This document shows, one piece after another, positions 18,387 to 28,016 of a stretch of 64,000 nucleotides of DNA. A model generated the notes under the pieces. That model did no database searches. It saw nothing but the letters and a program-made list of their open reading frames with translations, and had not been told where the DNA came from. A program made the position numbers and the translations under genes. The stretch is from a bacterium (lineage in GTDB: Bacteria; Chloroflexota; Anaerolineae; Caldilineales; Caldilineaceae): NCBI GenBank assembly GCA_016124945.1, contig WGMT01000025.1, positions 1 through 64,000 of the forward strand, written 5' to 3'. How positions within the stretch are numbered: the first letter of the stretch is position 1; each line of letters begins with the position of its first letter.

Positions 18387-18533
18387 TGACAAACCGTTCC
18401 TCAATGTTGCTCATTCGGCCTGCTGTTTAGAAGGGCCAAACCATCTTGAATGATTGTGCTATACTGGTCGCATTGTCTTTTTTCGTACCGCTGAATATTG
18501 TAGATACCTTTATGCGCGTAATGATAGTGACTA

Positions 18534-18607
18534 TACAGGTGCGACGCACTGGCCCAGGAGAGCACACGGCAATCGCATCTGATTTCGGCCAGTGCGTCGC
18601 ACCTGTA
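18534..18607. repeat. REP-like inverted repeat, copy 2
   Basis: TACAGGTGCGACGCACTGGCC (18534-18554) is matched by a perfect 21-bp complement at 18587-18607 around a 32-base loop. It shares its arms with the hairpin at 6714-6785, while the loops differ. Confidence 0.9.
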
Positions 18608-18674
18608 CCCGTACAGTTACTAATGATATTGTACTAAGATGATCACTGGGCACGCAGCCATAGGAAGGGTGACA

Positions 18675-21248
18675 ATGTTGCAGTTCTTGCGCCGGCAGTC
18701 GCCATTGACAATCTTCGTGGAGATCCTCTTTGCCCTGCTCTTGCTCGTGATCTTCTTCGCGTCACAGGGCTGGGGTGTTAACCTGCTCCCGCCGTTCCAA
18801 AGCAACGACCTGTCGGCTCCTGCACTTTCTTCAGACGGCAATCCCATTATTCCCAGGCAGTTGACATTGCCAAATGCGCCAAATGCGCCCTTCGAACTCG
18901 CTGTCGCACCCACCAACGAAGAAGATCCACTGGCCGCACTCGATTGCCGCGAACTCGTCGTCAACGGCGACTTCCAGGAGATTGCCGGTTGGCAGATCCC
19001 GATTACAGAACGACCGGCGTCGTTTACCAATGAGCGCGTTTTTTCAGGTTTGCAGACGCTGAAACTCGGCGCAGATGAGAACGATCTCCCCTTTGTGGGC
19101 GAGAGTGTAGCCGCGCAAACACTCATGCTGCCCGAAGACGCCGACTTCATCCTGCTCACCGCCCAGATCTGGCAAGGCAGCCGCGGCGAGGACGTTCGCC
19201 AATACCTGCTCATCGAAAGTGAAGACGGCGTCGACGTGATCTTCAACGAAGCCGCCGACGCTCGACAGTGGCAACCGCTCAGCTACAACCTTACCCCACT
19301 GCGAGGACGTACCGTGCGCCTGCTTTGGGGCGTAGACAACAACGGCGACGCCGGGCGTGCCGTCCTCTACGTCGATGCGCTTAGCGTCCGCACCTGTCGA
19401 CCGGCACAGACAGCAGACGGCGCCATCACACGCCGGGCGCTTGTCAGCGACACCCAGACAATCCACCTGCCTTTTATCAGCAGAGTAGAAGCAACACCCC
19501 TTCCCGTCCCAACAGAGATGCCATTGCCAACAGAGATGCCGTTGCCAACAGAGATGCCGTTGCCAACAGAAACGCCTGTGGTTGAAGATGTGGTCCTCTG
19601 TACGCCGCTGCTCCGCAACGGCGGCTTCGAAGACGACGCGGTGTGGATTCGTCCTGTCACCAATGGGCGGGCAGCGTACAGCACCGATCAGGCCTTCGCC
19701 GGGCAGCGCTCCGTGCGGCTGGGGCTGGCGCCCGGCGCAACCAACGTGCGCACAGACAGCACCGCCTACCAGATCGTTCAACTGCCCAGCGGCGACGCCA
19801 CCCTCACCCTGCGCGCCCAGGTCTGGCGCAACGGCGATGTGGCCGACGACGGCGATTTCCACTACCTTTGGATCACAGTTGGCGGCAGCACCGTCCGCAT
19901 CTTCCAGGATCTGGTCAACACCGGCGGCTGGGAAGCCGTCACCTATGATCTAACGTCCTATGCCGGGCGGCGTGTGTTGCTCTTTTTGGGGACCTACAAC
20001 AATGGCAGCGGCAGCAATGCCTCCATGTATGTAGACGAAATCGAGATCGACCGCTGCGAAGAAGGCCAAACGCCGGTGACACCGACACCCTCTCCCACCC
20101 CGGGACCGACGCCTCTACCTTCACCGACGCCCTTCCCCCAACCCGCCACAATGACAAGCCCCGATTTCGGCGTCAACGCCTTCCTGTGGTGGCGACCCGA
20201 AATTGCCCACCGCGATCTCGGCCTCATCGCCGACGGCGGCTTTAACTGGGTGCGCCAGAGCTTTGCCTGGGAAGACATCGAACTTGTCGACGATAGCTAC
20301 GATTGGTCAATTGCGGACCGTGTGGTGCGGGAGGTCAACACGCGGGGGATCAACCTGCTGGCGCGGCTGGGCACCGACCCTGAACTGAGTGATTTCTGGG
20401 CAGGTACACCGCCTGATAGCCTCGATGCATTTGTCGACTTTGTAGCTGTCCTGGCGAAGCGATACAACTGCACGTCCGCTGCGGTGGGCTGTATTCAGGC
20501 CTATCAGATCTGGAACGAACCGAATCTGGCCCGTGAGTGGGGCGGCAATCGGCCCAATCCCGCCCAATACCTCGACATGCTGGGCAAAGCCTATGCCGCC
20601 ATCAAGGACGCAAATCCCAATGCCATTGTCATCAGCGCGGGGATGGCCCCAACCGGCACCGACAACAACATCGCCATGCCCGATCAGCGCTATTACGAAG
20701 AGATGTACCGCTTGATGCAGGGGAATTCTGAGGAATATTTCGATCTGCTCGGGGTCCACGCTGCCGGCTTTGCAGCGCCGCCCGAAGTGTCACCGGCGCA
20801 GGTGGCCGACACGCCTGAATACGGCGGCTATCGCTTCTTCGCCTTCCGTCACGTTGAAGACATTCGCTCAGTGATGGAAGCCTACGGCGACGACGAGACG
20901 CGCATCGCCATCCTCGAATTTGGGTGGACAAGCGATTCGTACAACGAAGACTACATGTGGTTCGGCGCCGGCGCCGGCATCGACGAGTTCGTCAAAGCCG
21001 ACTATCTGAAACGGGCCTACGCCTACGCCGAAGCCAACTGGCAGCCCTGGATCGCGCTGATGAGCGTCCTCAGCATGCCCAACCTCGACTGGATCGCCGA
21101 CGGCAACCCCCTCGACGAAGAACAATACTGGTGGGCCATCATGGAACCCAGCACCATCGACGAGCTCAAATTCCGCCCCGCCTACATCACACTTTGCGAT
21201 GTCCTCAACCAGCGGCGAGGGACGGTGTGTCCGTACTTGCCGGAGTAG
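18675..21248 (+). CDS. Membrane-anchored glycoside hydrolase-like protein with two carbohydrate-binding-like domains
   Basis: A protein of about 857 residues facing outward. An N-terminal membrane segment ([17 protein letters not shown]) anchors it. Two similar beta domains follow, at about 90-235 ([15 protein letters not shown]) and 315-460 ([16 protein letters not shown]), separated by a PTEMPL repeat linker, then a Pro/Thr linker. The C-terminal about 360 residues form a clan-A TIM barrel like GH39/GH5, with QIWNEPNLA supplying the acid/base Glu and [10 protein letters not shown] the likely nucleophile Glu. Exact substrate is unknown. I chose ATG 18675, which has an AGGAAGG site; ATG 18639 lacks one. 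It converges on the ThuA-like gene. Confidence 0.85.
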   Translation: MLQFLRRQSPLTIFVEILFALLLLVIFFASQGWGVNLLPPFQSNDLSAPALSSDGNPIIPRQLTLPNAPNAPFELAVAPTNEEDPLAALDCRELVVNGDFQEIAGWQIPITERPASFTNERVFSGLQTLKLGADENDLPFVGESVAAQTLMLPEDADFILLTAQIWQGSRGEDVRQYLLIESEDGVDVIFNEAADARQWQPLSYNLTPLRGRTVRLLWGVDNNGDAGRAVLYVDALSVRTCRPAQTADGAITRRALVSDTQTIHLPFISRVEATPLPVPTEMPLPTEMPLPTEMPLPTETPVVEDVVLCTPLLRNGGFEDDAVWIRPVTNGRAAYSTDQAFAGQRSVRLGLAPGATNVRTDSTAYQIVQLPSGDATLTLRAQVWRNGDVADDGDFHYLWITVGGSTVRIFQDLVNTGGWEAVTYDLTSYAGRRVLLFLGTYNNGSGSNASMYVDEIEIDRCEEGQTPVTPTPSPTPGPTPLPSPTPFPQPATMTSPDFGVNAFLWWRPEIAHRDLGLIADGGFNWVRQSFAWEDIELVDDSYDWSIADRVVREVNTRGINLLARLGTDPELSDFWAGTPPDSLDAFVDFVAVLAKRYNCTSAAVGCIQAYQIWNEPNLAREWGGNRPNPAQYLDMLGKAYAAIKDANPNAIVISAGMAPTGTDNNIAMPDQRYYEEMYRLMQGNSEEYFDLLGVHAAGFAAPPEVSPAQVADTPEYGGYRFFAFRHVEDIRSVMEAYGDDETRIAILEFGWTSDSYNEDYMWFGAGAGIDEFVKADYLKRAYAYAEANWQPWIALMSVLSMPNLDWIADGNPLDEEQYWWAIMEPSTIDELKFRPAYITLCDVLNQRRGTVCPYLPE

Positions 21249-21250
21249 CG

Positions 21251-21327
21251 AAGCAATGAATGAAGAATAAAGAATGGGTAGAGCAAGTAGGTCGCTCCAC
21301 CCATTCTTTATTCTTCATTCATTGCTT
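21251..21327. terminator. 29-bp perfect hairpin between convergent genes (repeat family B)
   Basis: Bases 21251-21279 and 21299-21327 are perfectly complementary over 29 bp, made of GAATGAA/GAATAAA/GAATGGG 7-mers. Three bases after the glycosidase stop and seven before the ThuA-like stop, it is placed to end both transcripts; TTTTGTTTTT follows on the plus strand. Related arms occur at 48418-48478 and 58060-58127. Confidence 0.85.
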
Positions 21328-21333
21328 TTGTTT

Positions 21334-22119
21334 TTACCCAACCCGCGCCCGATCCGAATGCTTCGGCTCGATTTTCTCCAGCGGCTCCCGATCATTGATC
21401 GCCGGGAAGCGTCCATTTGTGCTGTAGTAGGGGTATTCTGGGCCGGCGACAGGCGCAGCCCAGCGCACGGCATTGGCGATCACCTGGCGTACCGTCTCAT
21501 TGAAGTAGATCGGGTAGGTCTCGTGGCCGGGGCGGAAGTAGAAGATCTTGCCGTTGCCCCGGTTGAAGCAGCAGCCGCTGCGGAAGACGTTGCCACCCTC
21601 AAACCAACTGATAAAGACCAGTTGATCCGGCTGTGGAATGTCGAAAAATTCGCCGTACATCTCCACTTCGGGCAGTTCGAAGTAAGGCCCTAGGCCCTGT
21701 GCAATGGGATGTCCTGGTGCGACGACCCAAAAACGTTCGCGTTCGTCGGCCTCACGCCAGCGCAGCATGCAGCTCGTACCCATCAAGCGTTGGAAGATCT
21801 TCGAGGCGTGGCCTGAGTGGAGCACAATCAGCCCCATCCCCTGTAACACACGCGCCTGTACACGGGCCACCACTTCATCGCTTACCAGTCCATGGGCCTT
21901 ATGCCCCCACCATGTCAGCACGTCGGTTTCGGCCAACACTTCCTCGGTCAGCCCATGTTCAGGATCGTCCAGCGTTGCTGTGCAGACATTGGTAAAGCCA
22001 TGTGCCTGCAACCCTTCGGCAATGGCACCATGAATGCCGTTGGGGTAGAGGCCGGCAATAAACTCATTCTCACGCTCGTGTCGGAACTCATTCCAGACCG
22101 TTACTCGAATGTCACTCAT
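21334..22119 (-). CDS. ThuA-like protein (trehalose utilisation family)
   Basis: A 261-residue protein of the ThuA family, which has a class-I glutamine-amidotransferase-like fold. Seen motifs include [11 protein letters not shown] at the N-terminus, [24 protein letters not shown] and [11 protein letters not shown]. In studied bacteria ThuA takes part in use of trehalose and related disaccharides with a Gfo/Idh/MocA dehydrogenase. That pairing exists here: the oxidoreductase gene lies upstream on the same strand, 131 bp away. The ATG has a GGAG ribosome site 7 bp upstream. Substrate is not known; ThuA-like proteins also act on other sugars. Confidence 0.9.
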   Translation of the reverse strand: MSDIRVTVWNEFRHERENEFIAGLYPNGIHGAIAEGLQAHGFTNVCTATLDDPEHGLTEEVLAETDVLTWWGHKAHGLVSDEVVARVQARVLQGMGLIVLHSGHASKIFQRLMGTSCMLRWREADERERFWVVAPGHPIAQGLGPYFELPEVEMYGEFFDIPQPDQLVFISWFEGGNVFRSGCCFNRGNGKIFYFRPGHETYPIYFNETVRQVIANAVRWAAPVAGPEYPYYSTNGRFPAINDREPLEKIEPKHSDRARVG

Positions 22120-22168
22120 TTTTCACTCCAGTTCTATCGATGTGAAGTTGCACTCTTTGATCCTGAAT

Positions 22169-22250
22169 CGACGACCGACGACCGACGACGGACGACGGAC
22201 GACCGACGGCAAGTTTGTCGACGGTTCTGTCGTCCGTCGTCCGTCGTCCC
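22169..22250. repeat. CGACGGA-type 7-mer repeats forming an inverted repeat
   Basis: Tandem cgacgac/cgacgga units on the left and gtccgtc units on the right can pair. The block begins one base after the oxidoreductase stop and fills most of the gap before the ThuA-like gene. The same 7-mers occur at 54968-55110 and 59580-59695. Confidence 0.8.
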
Positions 22251-23306
22251 TCAATCCGCCGCCATCGCCAATGTGGTTGTATCCAGCGTCGGCATGCGTA
22301 CAGGCTGCCCTGCCTGTGCCGCAGAAGCGCGGATGGCGTCCCACAGGCGGGCCATGCGCAGGCCCACTTCGGGCGGGCATGGGTTCTCGATTTTGCCCTG
22401 GCGCACCAATAAGAATTGCTCCCACTGGCCCAAGGAGACAGGCACACGCACGGGCGTCAGTCGGCGTTGTCCACTGCGCTGAATCAGCAGCCGTTCACCC
22501 CAGATCCCCGTCTGCAAAATGCCTTCGGTGCAGAAGATGCGCACGTCTGACGAGCACGAGGGGATCGCCTCACCACAGGCGCTCATCGTCACCATCGCGC
22601 CGGACTTGAGGCGGCCAATCACCGCGCCGAGAATGTCTACTGGTGCGCCACGGTTGTCGAGCCAGGCGGCTACTTCCACAAAATCTTCGCCGGCCAGATC
22701 CGAAATTGTGTTGAGCATATGTGCGCCGGTGTCGAAAAAGAAGCCGCCGCCCGCCACCTCGGGGATCTGCCGCCAGGTGTTGGCCGTATTCTGTTTCCAG
22801 TTCTGCCAGGCTGCGCCGTGAATGTTGAGGATGCTGCCCAATGTCCCTGCGCGTAGCATGCGCACCGCCGTGCGAATGCGTGGCGACAAACTGCCGTTGA
22901 AAGATACCACCAACAATCGCCCTGTACGAGAACGCGCCTCTATCAGATCCACGGCTTCTTCACCGTTGAGCACCATGGGCTTTTCCAGCAACACATCCAG
23001 TCCCGCTTCCATACAGGCGCGGGTCTGCGCATAGTGCATGGCATGGGGTGTGATGATGAAGGCTGCATCCAACTCCTTCCCGAAGCGGGTTAACATTCGT
23101 TCTAGATCCGGTTCATTCTCCGGCGCGGGGACGCCGGCTTCGGCAAAGACCTCACAAAAGCGCGCATAGGCCGCTTCTGAAGGTTCACACACAACCCGTA
23201 CATTGGTGGTTTCCTGCTGTTTGAGAATCTGTTTTGCGTGGTGGCGCGCCATACCTCCGCACCCCACAAAGGCCATTTGAACAACGGCAGTTTCGGACGC
23301 GTTCAT
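22251..23306 (-). CDS. Gfo/Idh/MocA-family oxidoreductase
   Basis: A 351-residue NAD(P)-dependent sugar dehydrogenase-like protein. The N-terminal Rossmann motif [16 protein letters not shown] (residues about 13-28) is clear. ITPHAMHY and [18 protein letters not shown] (EKP motif) match the cofactor/active-site region. [19 protein letters not shown] supplies the family's D...H motif near residue 190. The ATG follows an AGGAG site. It probably forms a transcription unit with the downstream ThuA-like gene, suggesting oxidation of a sugar or sugar alcohol; the substrate cannot be read from sequence. Confidence 0.92.
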   Translation of the reverse strand: MNASETAVVQMAFVGCGGMARHHAKQILKQQETTNVRVVCEPSEAAYARFCEVFAEAGVPAPENEPDLERMLTRFGKELDAAFIITPHAMHYAQTRACMEAGLDVLLEKPMVLNGEEAVDLIEARSRTGRLLVVSFNGSLSPRIRTAVRMLRAGTLGSILNIHGAAWQNWKQNTANTWRQIPEVAGGGFFFDTGAHMLNTISDLAGEDFVEVAAWLDNRGAPVDILGAVIGRLKSGAMVTMSACGEAIPSCSSDVRIFCTEGILQTGIWGERLLIQRSGQRRLTPVRVPVSLGQWEQFLLVRQGKIENPCPPEVGLRMARLWDAIRASAAQAGQPVRMPTLDTTTLAMAAD

Positions 23307-23697
23307 ACATTACTCCTGTGACATTTGTCAGAGATGATAGGTGCCGGCCACCGGCAACCGACGAAGAGTGAACATCAAGATTGTTTTGTTTGAGTGCTCT
23401 CACGTCCTGATGCGAAGCAGGATGTCATAAAATTGGGGGTACCGTTCGATACAAGGGTTCATCCTGTAACTGGATTGTGGGGCCAATCACTTCTTCTGCA
23501 GATTGCATCAGCAAAGAGGATACAGGACAGAAATTAAGTGTGCCAAAGGACAACTAAGTTGTCCAAAACAGGGTGATCGATTTCAGACGGAATCGACTGT
23601 TGCAGTAGAAAAAGAAAGGCACGAAGGAACATGTCTCTTCGTGCCACTTTATCGATTCAGTGTAATCCTTCAGGTGCAATATGCCTGGAACTGTCGT
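23307..23697. other. Intergenic region with a terminator only
   Basis: About 390 bp between two minus-strand genes. Apart from the hairpin at 23609-23645 I see nothing that supports a gene or RNA. A promoter for the oxidoreductase/ThuA unit should lie near 23310-23400 but was not resolved. Confidence 0.4.
23609..23645 (-). terminator. Intrinsic terminator of the receiver-ParA operon
   Basis: A 9-bp stem GGCACGAAG/CTTCGTGCC with a 10-base loop lies 53 bp after the stop of the 23698 gene. On the minus strand it is followed by a T-rich run (CTTTCTTTTTC). Confidence 0.7.
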
Positions 23698-24825
23698 TTA
23701 GGCCGTGCGTTTGAGCAGTGTTTCACTTAACCGGCCATAAACCTGCATATCGTCGGCGTCGTAGCCGTTGAGTATAAGTGGCACACGTGTCTGTTCTGCA
23801 TGCAAGTATGATTCCGGCTTGGCAGGCACCATCGCAAGGCAATGGCAGCCCAGTCGCTCCTCGATCAATTCAGGTGTCACAAATTGCTTGCTCACAGCGT
23901 GATGGCTCACTACGATGGCGTTGACGCGTTCGTCCATGTTGAGGTAGCGTAGGTAGGCGGCAATCGCCTCTGCACTATGCAGCGAAGCTGGATCATTGCT
24001 CAAAACCAGGGTCAGGCTATCCAACTGATTGGCTACACATTCGATGATGTCAGGATCCGTGGGCAGATCTAGTAGTACCACCTGTGCACAATGACCTGCC
24101 TGCGTCGTGATCGCCGTAAGGTGCTCCGGCGCAAAGGTGATGCCCAACGGCACAGTGGGCGAACTGGCCAGCACTTTCAGCCCTGTATTGTGGACGAGCA
24201 GACAGCGCTGCACGGCCTCTTCATCAATGGTCTCAGGGGCGATGGTGGCCAGATTTGCCGTCGAGTACGTTGGGGGCAGGAGATCGAGCTGATAGGCCAA
24301 CGAACCAAAGGCCAGGTGCAGATCCACCAAAAGTGTCTGGATGCCCTCGCGCTGCAAAAGTGACCCCATATTGACGATGACGGTGCTGGTGCCGACACCG
24401 CCGCGCACCCCCACGAACGCATGGGTTGCCGCACGACGTCTCCGGATCTGACGGCGTGAGCGGTTCATCACCGCTTCAATGCGCATCATCAACTCGGTGG
24501 GGTCGGCAGGTTTGACGACGTAGTCGTCGGCGCCCAGCCGCAGACCTTCAACGCGATCCTCCACCTGGCTCTTGGCCGAAACGAAGATCACTGGGATCTC
24601 CGCGGTGTTGGGGTTTGCGCGCAGACGCCGCAGCGTCTCGAAACCGTCGACGCGCGGCATCATAATGTCCAGCAGAATAATATCTGGCTGGTGGACATTG
24701 GCTGTTTCGACGCCACTCTCGCCATCCTGTGCTTCCAAAACCTCATGTCCATTACGTTTTAATAGGACACTTAGCAGTCGGCGGATCGTTGCTTCGTCGT
24801 CAATAATCAGAATTTTGTAAACCAT
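23698..24825 (-). CDS. Response-regulator receiver fused to ParA/MinD-like ATPase (CpaE-like), copy 2
   Basis: A 375-residue protein. Residues 3-120 are a CheY-type receiver: acidic pair in IIDDE, phospho-acceptor Asp in DIILLDIMMPRVDGF, Lys in DDYVVKPADP. Residues about 135-370 are a ParA/MinD-type domain. Its Walker A variant VRGGVGTSTV lacks both signature lysines (Arg for the first, Thr for the second), as in some CpaE/TadZ proteins. It shares organisation and sequence with the preceding 24937-26115 gene, so the pair arose by tandem duplication. I chose ATG 24825 by alignment with the paralogue. CpaE-type proteins position pilus machinery, but no tad genes are here. Confidence 0.88.
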   Translation of the reverse strand: MVYKILIIDDEATIRRLLSVLLKRNGHEVLEAQDGESGVETANVHQPDIILLDIMMPRVDGFETLRRLRANPNTAEIPVIFVSAKSQVEDRVEGLRLGADDYVVKPADPTELMMRIEAVMNRSRRQIRRRRAATHAFVGVRGGVGTSTVIVNMGSLLQREGIQTLLVDLHLAFGSLAYQLDLLPPTYSTANLATIAPETIDEEAVQRCLLVHNTGLKVLASSPTVPLGITFAPEHLTAITTQAGHCAQVVLLDLPTDPDIIECVANQLDSLTLVLSNDPASLHSAEAIAAYLRYLNMDERVNAIVVSHHAVSKQFVTPELIEERLGCHCLAMVPAKPESYLHAEQTRVPLILNGYDADDMQVYGRLSETLLKRTA

Positions 24826-24936
24826 GCGGTTTCTCTCACCACTACGGACTAGGCGTAGATAGCTTTCTCGTTGATCCATTGTTATGACGTCAACGACGAC
24901 GCCTATCTGTGCCGGCATCGACAGGTATACTGCGTG

Positions 24937-26115
24937 CTACGTTAATCGACGACTCTGGAACGACTGTTGCTTTTGGAACTGCTCCAGCGTGTCGACATAG
25001 TTCAAAAGGCGAGTTCCGATTTTGTCGAAGATCGTCGCATCGGAATTGCCCGAAGACTTTAACAGCAGCGGCACCTGATCATACTCGGCCCGCAAGTAAA
25101 CATCTGGTTTGTAGGGGATCGCCCCCAGGACAAGGCAGCCCAGATATTCGGCTACCTTAGACGCATCGACATACTGATGCTCGTTCGGCGCTCGGTGTAT
25201 AAGGATTGCGCTGATACGATCGTGCATACCGGCATTGTTCAAGTAAGCTGCCACTGCTTGTCCTGTGCGCAGGCCGGCAGGTTCGCTCGTGAGTACCAGG
25301 ATCAAACCGCTAATCTGCTCGGCCACCACTTCCAGAACATCAGGATCCCTGGGTAGGTCGAGAAAAACGAAGCGTTCAGCAAAAGCCGCCTGTTCTACAA
25401 TAACACGTAAATGATCTGTAGAAAAGGTTGCCCAAGAAGGAACAATGGGTGGGCTTGCTAGAATCGAAATGCCGCTGCTATGGCGTAGCGCTGCATTCTG
25501 CACCGCAGCAACGTCGATCTCCTCGTGAGGGAGGGTGGTAAGGTGCGCAAGGGACGAATCCACGCCGCTGAGGCCGAACTGTTCGGCCAGATTGCCGAAC
25601 ACCAAATTCATGTCGATCAAAAACGGTGTTCGTCCATTGTTGTTAAAGTGTACAGCCAAATTGGCAATGGCCGTGGTCTTGCCCACGCCGCCCTTGGCGC
25701 CCATGAAGCCAAAGACCTGCCCTTTGCGGCGTCTGGCCTCGCGCCGTGAACGCAAGATCACCGAATCGATGCGGGCCAGTAGTTCGGCCGGCTCAGCCGG
25801 TTTAATAATGTAGTCATCGCCGCCTAGTCGCAGCCCTTCTACACGATCTTCCACCTGTCCTTTGGCCGAAAGGAAAATTACAGGAATACTCTCTGTGTCT
25901 GGATTGGCGCGCAAGCGTCGCACTGTTTCAAAACCATCTGCAATCGGCATCATCACATCCAACAAGATGATGTCGGGCTGGTGTTCGTGGGCAAGGGCAA
26001 AGGCTGCTTCGCCGTCTCCTGCTTCAATGATCTCGTGGTTGTGTCGCTTGAGCAGCGTTGCCATCAAGCGACGCATAGTGACTTCGTCTTCGGCAATCAA
26101 AATTTTGTAGACCAT
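24937..26115 (-). CDS. Response-regulator receiver fused to ParA/MinD-like ATPase (CpaE-like), copy 1
   Basis: A 392-residue protein, first of two tandem paralogues. The receiver (residues 3-120) has AEDE, DIILLDVMMPIADGF and DDYIIKPAEP. The ATPase domain (about 135-375) has an intact deviant Walker A, GAKGGVGKTTAIAN, with both lysines, unlike its paralogue. LIDMNLVFGNLAEQF and VFLDLPRDPDV match the later ParA/MinD motifs. Phosphorylation may control an ATP-dependent positioning or assembly function. The start has a GAGGGAA site. Differences in Walker A suggest that this copy hydrolyses ATP while the other is regulatory; this is inference. No kinase gene is adjacent. Confidence 0.9.
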   Translation of the reverse strand: MVYKILIAEDEVTMRRLMATLLKRHNHEIIEAGDGEAAFALAHEHQPDIILLDVMMPIADGFETVRRLRANPDTESIPVIFLSAKGQVEDRVEGLRLGGDDYIIKPAEPAELLARIDSVILRSRREARRRKGQVFGFMGAKGGVGKTTAIANLAVHFNNNGRTPFLIDMNLVFGNLAEQFGLSGVDSSLAHLTTLPHEEIDVAAVQNAALRHSSGISILASPPIVPSWATFSTDHLRVIVEQAAFAERFVFLDLPRDPDVLEVVAEQISGLILVLTSEPAGLRTGQAVAAYLNNAGMHDRISAILIHRAPNEHQYVDASKVAEYLGCLVLGAIPYKPDVYLRAEYDQVPLLLKSSGNSDATIFDKIGTRLLNYVDTLEQFQKQQSFQSRRLT

Positions 26116-26277
26116 AGGTTCCCTCTTACAATCAGAATGCTGGTTGACCTATGCATCTGGCTGTGCACACTTTGATACTCTAATGTATGTGCGAAATCGG
26201 TACAATAGGACCATTAGTAGACATAAGCAGATGCGTACACGACAATTGAACCCAGTTTATCATGTAGGAATTCAGTA

Positions 26278-26937
26278 ATGAATCCGCTAAACCTCATACT
26301 GGCGTCGGCAAGTCCGCGGCGTCGACGTTTTTTGTTGGAGATGAAAATCCCTCATCTGTTGCGTGCCGCAGACATCGACGAAGCGCCTTTGCCGCACGAA
26401 GATCCGGCGGATCTTGCCTTGCGTCTGGCTTGCGACAAAGCTGCCGCCGTGGCCGATCGCTTGTCTCAAGTGGAGTTGCCCGGCCTGATCATTGCGTCGG
26501 ACACGGTTGTGGCTTTAGACGGCGAAACGCTGGGCAAACCCGTTGATGAGGACGATGCCATCGCCATGCTACGTCGCCTAGGTGGTCGCACCCATCAGGT
26601 GCACAGCGCGATTGTGCTTTTGCTTGTTGCTGAGGACGGCACACATAACCACGCGTCTCATCTCAACACCACAGACGTAGACATGCGTAACTACAGCGAC
26701 GAGGAGATCGTGGCATACGTCTCCAGTGGCGATCCTTTTGACAAGGCGGGTGGCTATGCCATTCAGCATCGAGGCTTTGAGCCGGTAGCGGGGCTGCGCG
26801 GCTGCCCAGCAGGTGTCATGGGGTTGCCGCTGGCTGATCTGCGCGATCTGCTGGCAGAATTCGGTGTGAATATCAGTGTCCCCCTCGCACCGGTCTGCCG
26901 ACGGTTAACCGGGCTACCCTGCTGTCAAAAGTGCTGA
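26278..26937 (+). CDS. maf: Maf family nucleoside triphosphate pyrophosphatase
   Basis: A 219-residue cytoplasmic house-cleaning enzyme that hydrolyses non-canonical nucleotides or dTTP/UTP to monophosphates. LILASASPRRRRFL at residues 5-18 is the Maf signature. IIASDTVVALDGETLGKP around residue 80 carries the catalytic Asp and Lys region, and DPFDKAGGYAIQ closes the active site. The last about 20 residues, with CCQKC, are unusual but short. The ATG has a TAGGAAT ribosome site. It is divergent from the receiver-ParA pair and ends in a strong hairpin. Whether it acts on dTTP/UTP or modified bases is not resolved. Confidence 0.94.
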   Translation: MNPLNLILASASPRRRRFLLEMKIPHLLRAADIDEAPLPHEDPADLALRLACDKAAAVADRLSQVELPGLIIASDTVVALDGETLGKPVDEDDAIAMLRRLGGRTHQVHSAIVLLLVAEDGTHNHASHLNTTDVDMRNYSDEEIVAYVSSGDPFDKAGGYAIQHRGFEPVAGLRGCPAGVMGLPLADLRDLLAEFGVNISVPLAPVCRRLTGLPCCQKC

Positions 26938-26947
26938 AAAACAAGAT

Positions 26948-26993
26948 GAAGACACCCTCGCTGGCGATACAAATCCCAGGCGAGGGTGTCTTC
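26948..26993 (+). terminator. Hairpin terminator after maf
   Basis: A perfect 14-bp stem, GAAGACACCCTCGC/GCGAGGGTGTCTTC, starts 10 bp after the maf stop. There is no good T run, so it may act with Rho or only protect the 3' end. Confidence 0.6.
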
Positions 26994-27056
26994 GCTTCCC
27001 AATCCATTCTGTTGAAGCCGCATCCTTCACATGAAACATGCCTCTCTATACTGCGC

Positions 27057-27112
27057 CTTCACTGATCTTACTTCACTGATCTTACTTCACTCATCTTACT
27101 TCACTCATCGCT
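27057..27112. repeat. Four 14-bp tandem repeats (cttcactgatctta)
   Basis: Four units of 14 bp (two exact, two variants), reaching into the last codons of the minus-strand gene at 27105. The unit is again two 7-mers. Confidence 0.85.
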
Positions 27113-27833
27113 GTACATCAGGGATATAAACGGGTAGATTCGTAACTTGACCATCGGCAGCAATGATGACAGAGGCACGTGGTATTGTGGGTTCTAGGCG
27201 CTCCCCAAAACCACTGTAGGTAAAGCGCTGCTGCATTCCGGTGCGCCCCAGGGAGTAGGTCTGCCCGTTAACTTCGAAAGGCTCCGTATCCGTCTGCGTC
27301 AATTCCGACATACCTGTGGCTATCCCTGTATCAGGCGCAATAACAGTCAACACATTGTGGAAGCGCGTTGTGGCAGTGGCGATAGCCGTGCCTCGGATAA
27401 AGGAATCAGGGTTGTCTAGATCTGCACCTGGGTCTTCATCGTAGTAGAAAGTGATTGTTCCAGCGGCATTGAGGCTAAACACATTGCTGATGATGGCACG
27501 TTGCGTCATTTGGGCCGTGCCATGAAAGGTGATGCGCGCTGTATCTTCAGTCTGCGTAAATGGGCCGGTGAACAACAGTGAGTTCGAGGCCCCTGCAAGA
27601 TAGGTGACATATCCATAATAGGTAAAGTCCACCCCATTCTGATCGACAATGCCGACAAACTCCATTGAGTTTTGACCAGCAGTCGGTATACCAATGTCAA
27701 CCGTAGACGCCGCCGTAGACGCCGCCGTAGACGCCGCCGTAGACGGTTGCCAGGTGCCGGCAAAGAGTGCTACAGTCAAAGCCCCTGCGATCACCAGCAC
27801 AACCAAAAGGGGAAGACGAAAAATACGTGTCAT
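27105..27833 (-). CDS. Exported protein of unknown function
   Basis: A 242-residue protein with an N-terminal hydrophobic segment (PLLVVLVIAGALTVALFAG) that acts as signal peptide or anchor. A short tract of STAA repeats follows, encoded by 12-bp units at 27701-27748. The rest is predicted beta-rich and polar (QNGVDFTYYGYVTYLAG, GRTGMQQRFTYSGFGERL) without a family I recognise. The ATG has a strong AGGAG site 7 bp upstream. It is convergent with maf and divergent from the adenylating enzyme gene. I can only say that it is probably extracytoplasmic. Confidence 0.75.
   Translation of the reverse strand: MTRIFRLPLLVVLVIAGALTVALFAGTWQPSTAASTAASTAASTVDIGIPTAGQNSMEFVGIVDQNGVDFTYYGYVTYLAGASNSLLFTGPFTQTEDTARITFHGTAQMTQRAIISNVFSLNAAGTITFYYDEDPGADLDNPDSFIRGTAIATATTRFHNVLTVIAPDTGIATGMSELTQTDTEPFEVNGQTYSLGRTGMQQRFTYSGFGERLEPTIPRASVIIAADGQVTNLPVYIPDVQR
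27701..27748 (-). repeat. 12-bp tandem repeat encoding STAA
   Basis: Three exact 12-bp units ccgtagacgccg plus a partial fourth encode a Ser-Thr-Ala-Ala tract just after the membrane segment of the exported protein. Confidence 0.88.
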
Positions 27834-28016
27834 AGTTTACTCCTGTTTGCTACGTCCTGCTCAAAAACGGGGAATGACCTCTAGCTCAGAGATCATTGCA
27901 GATCTGTTGCGGAGAGTAGCTGTTCGCTTGCAAGGTGCAGCGGGAAAGGACTTGCCTGTAAGGCTTACGTTTCCGTAGGTTGCGCGACTCCTTGTTAAGG
28001 TATAACATGGCTAACC

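Larger units (their letters stand above)
18088..18674. other. Intergenic region with two repeats
   Basis: About 590 bp between the divergent protease and glycosidase genes. It holds a short 12-bp tandem repeat (18351-18386) and a dispersed hairpin (18534-18607). Short open frames here lack recognisable features. Confidence 0.4.

Noticed and set aside
19044..19862. A 272-codon minus-strand open frame opposite the glycosidase gene
   Set aside because: The plus strand encodes two clear carbohydrate-binding-like domains here; the opposite frame has no recognisable features.
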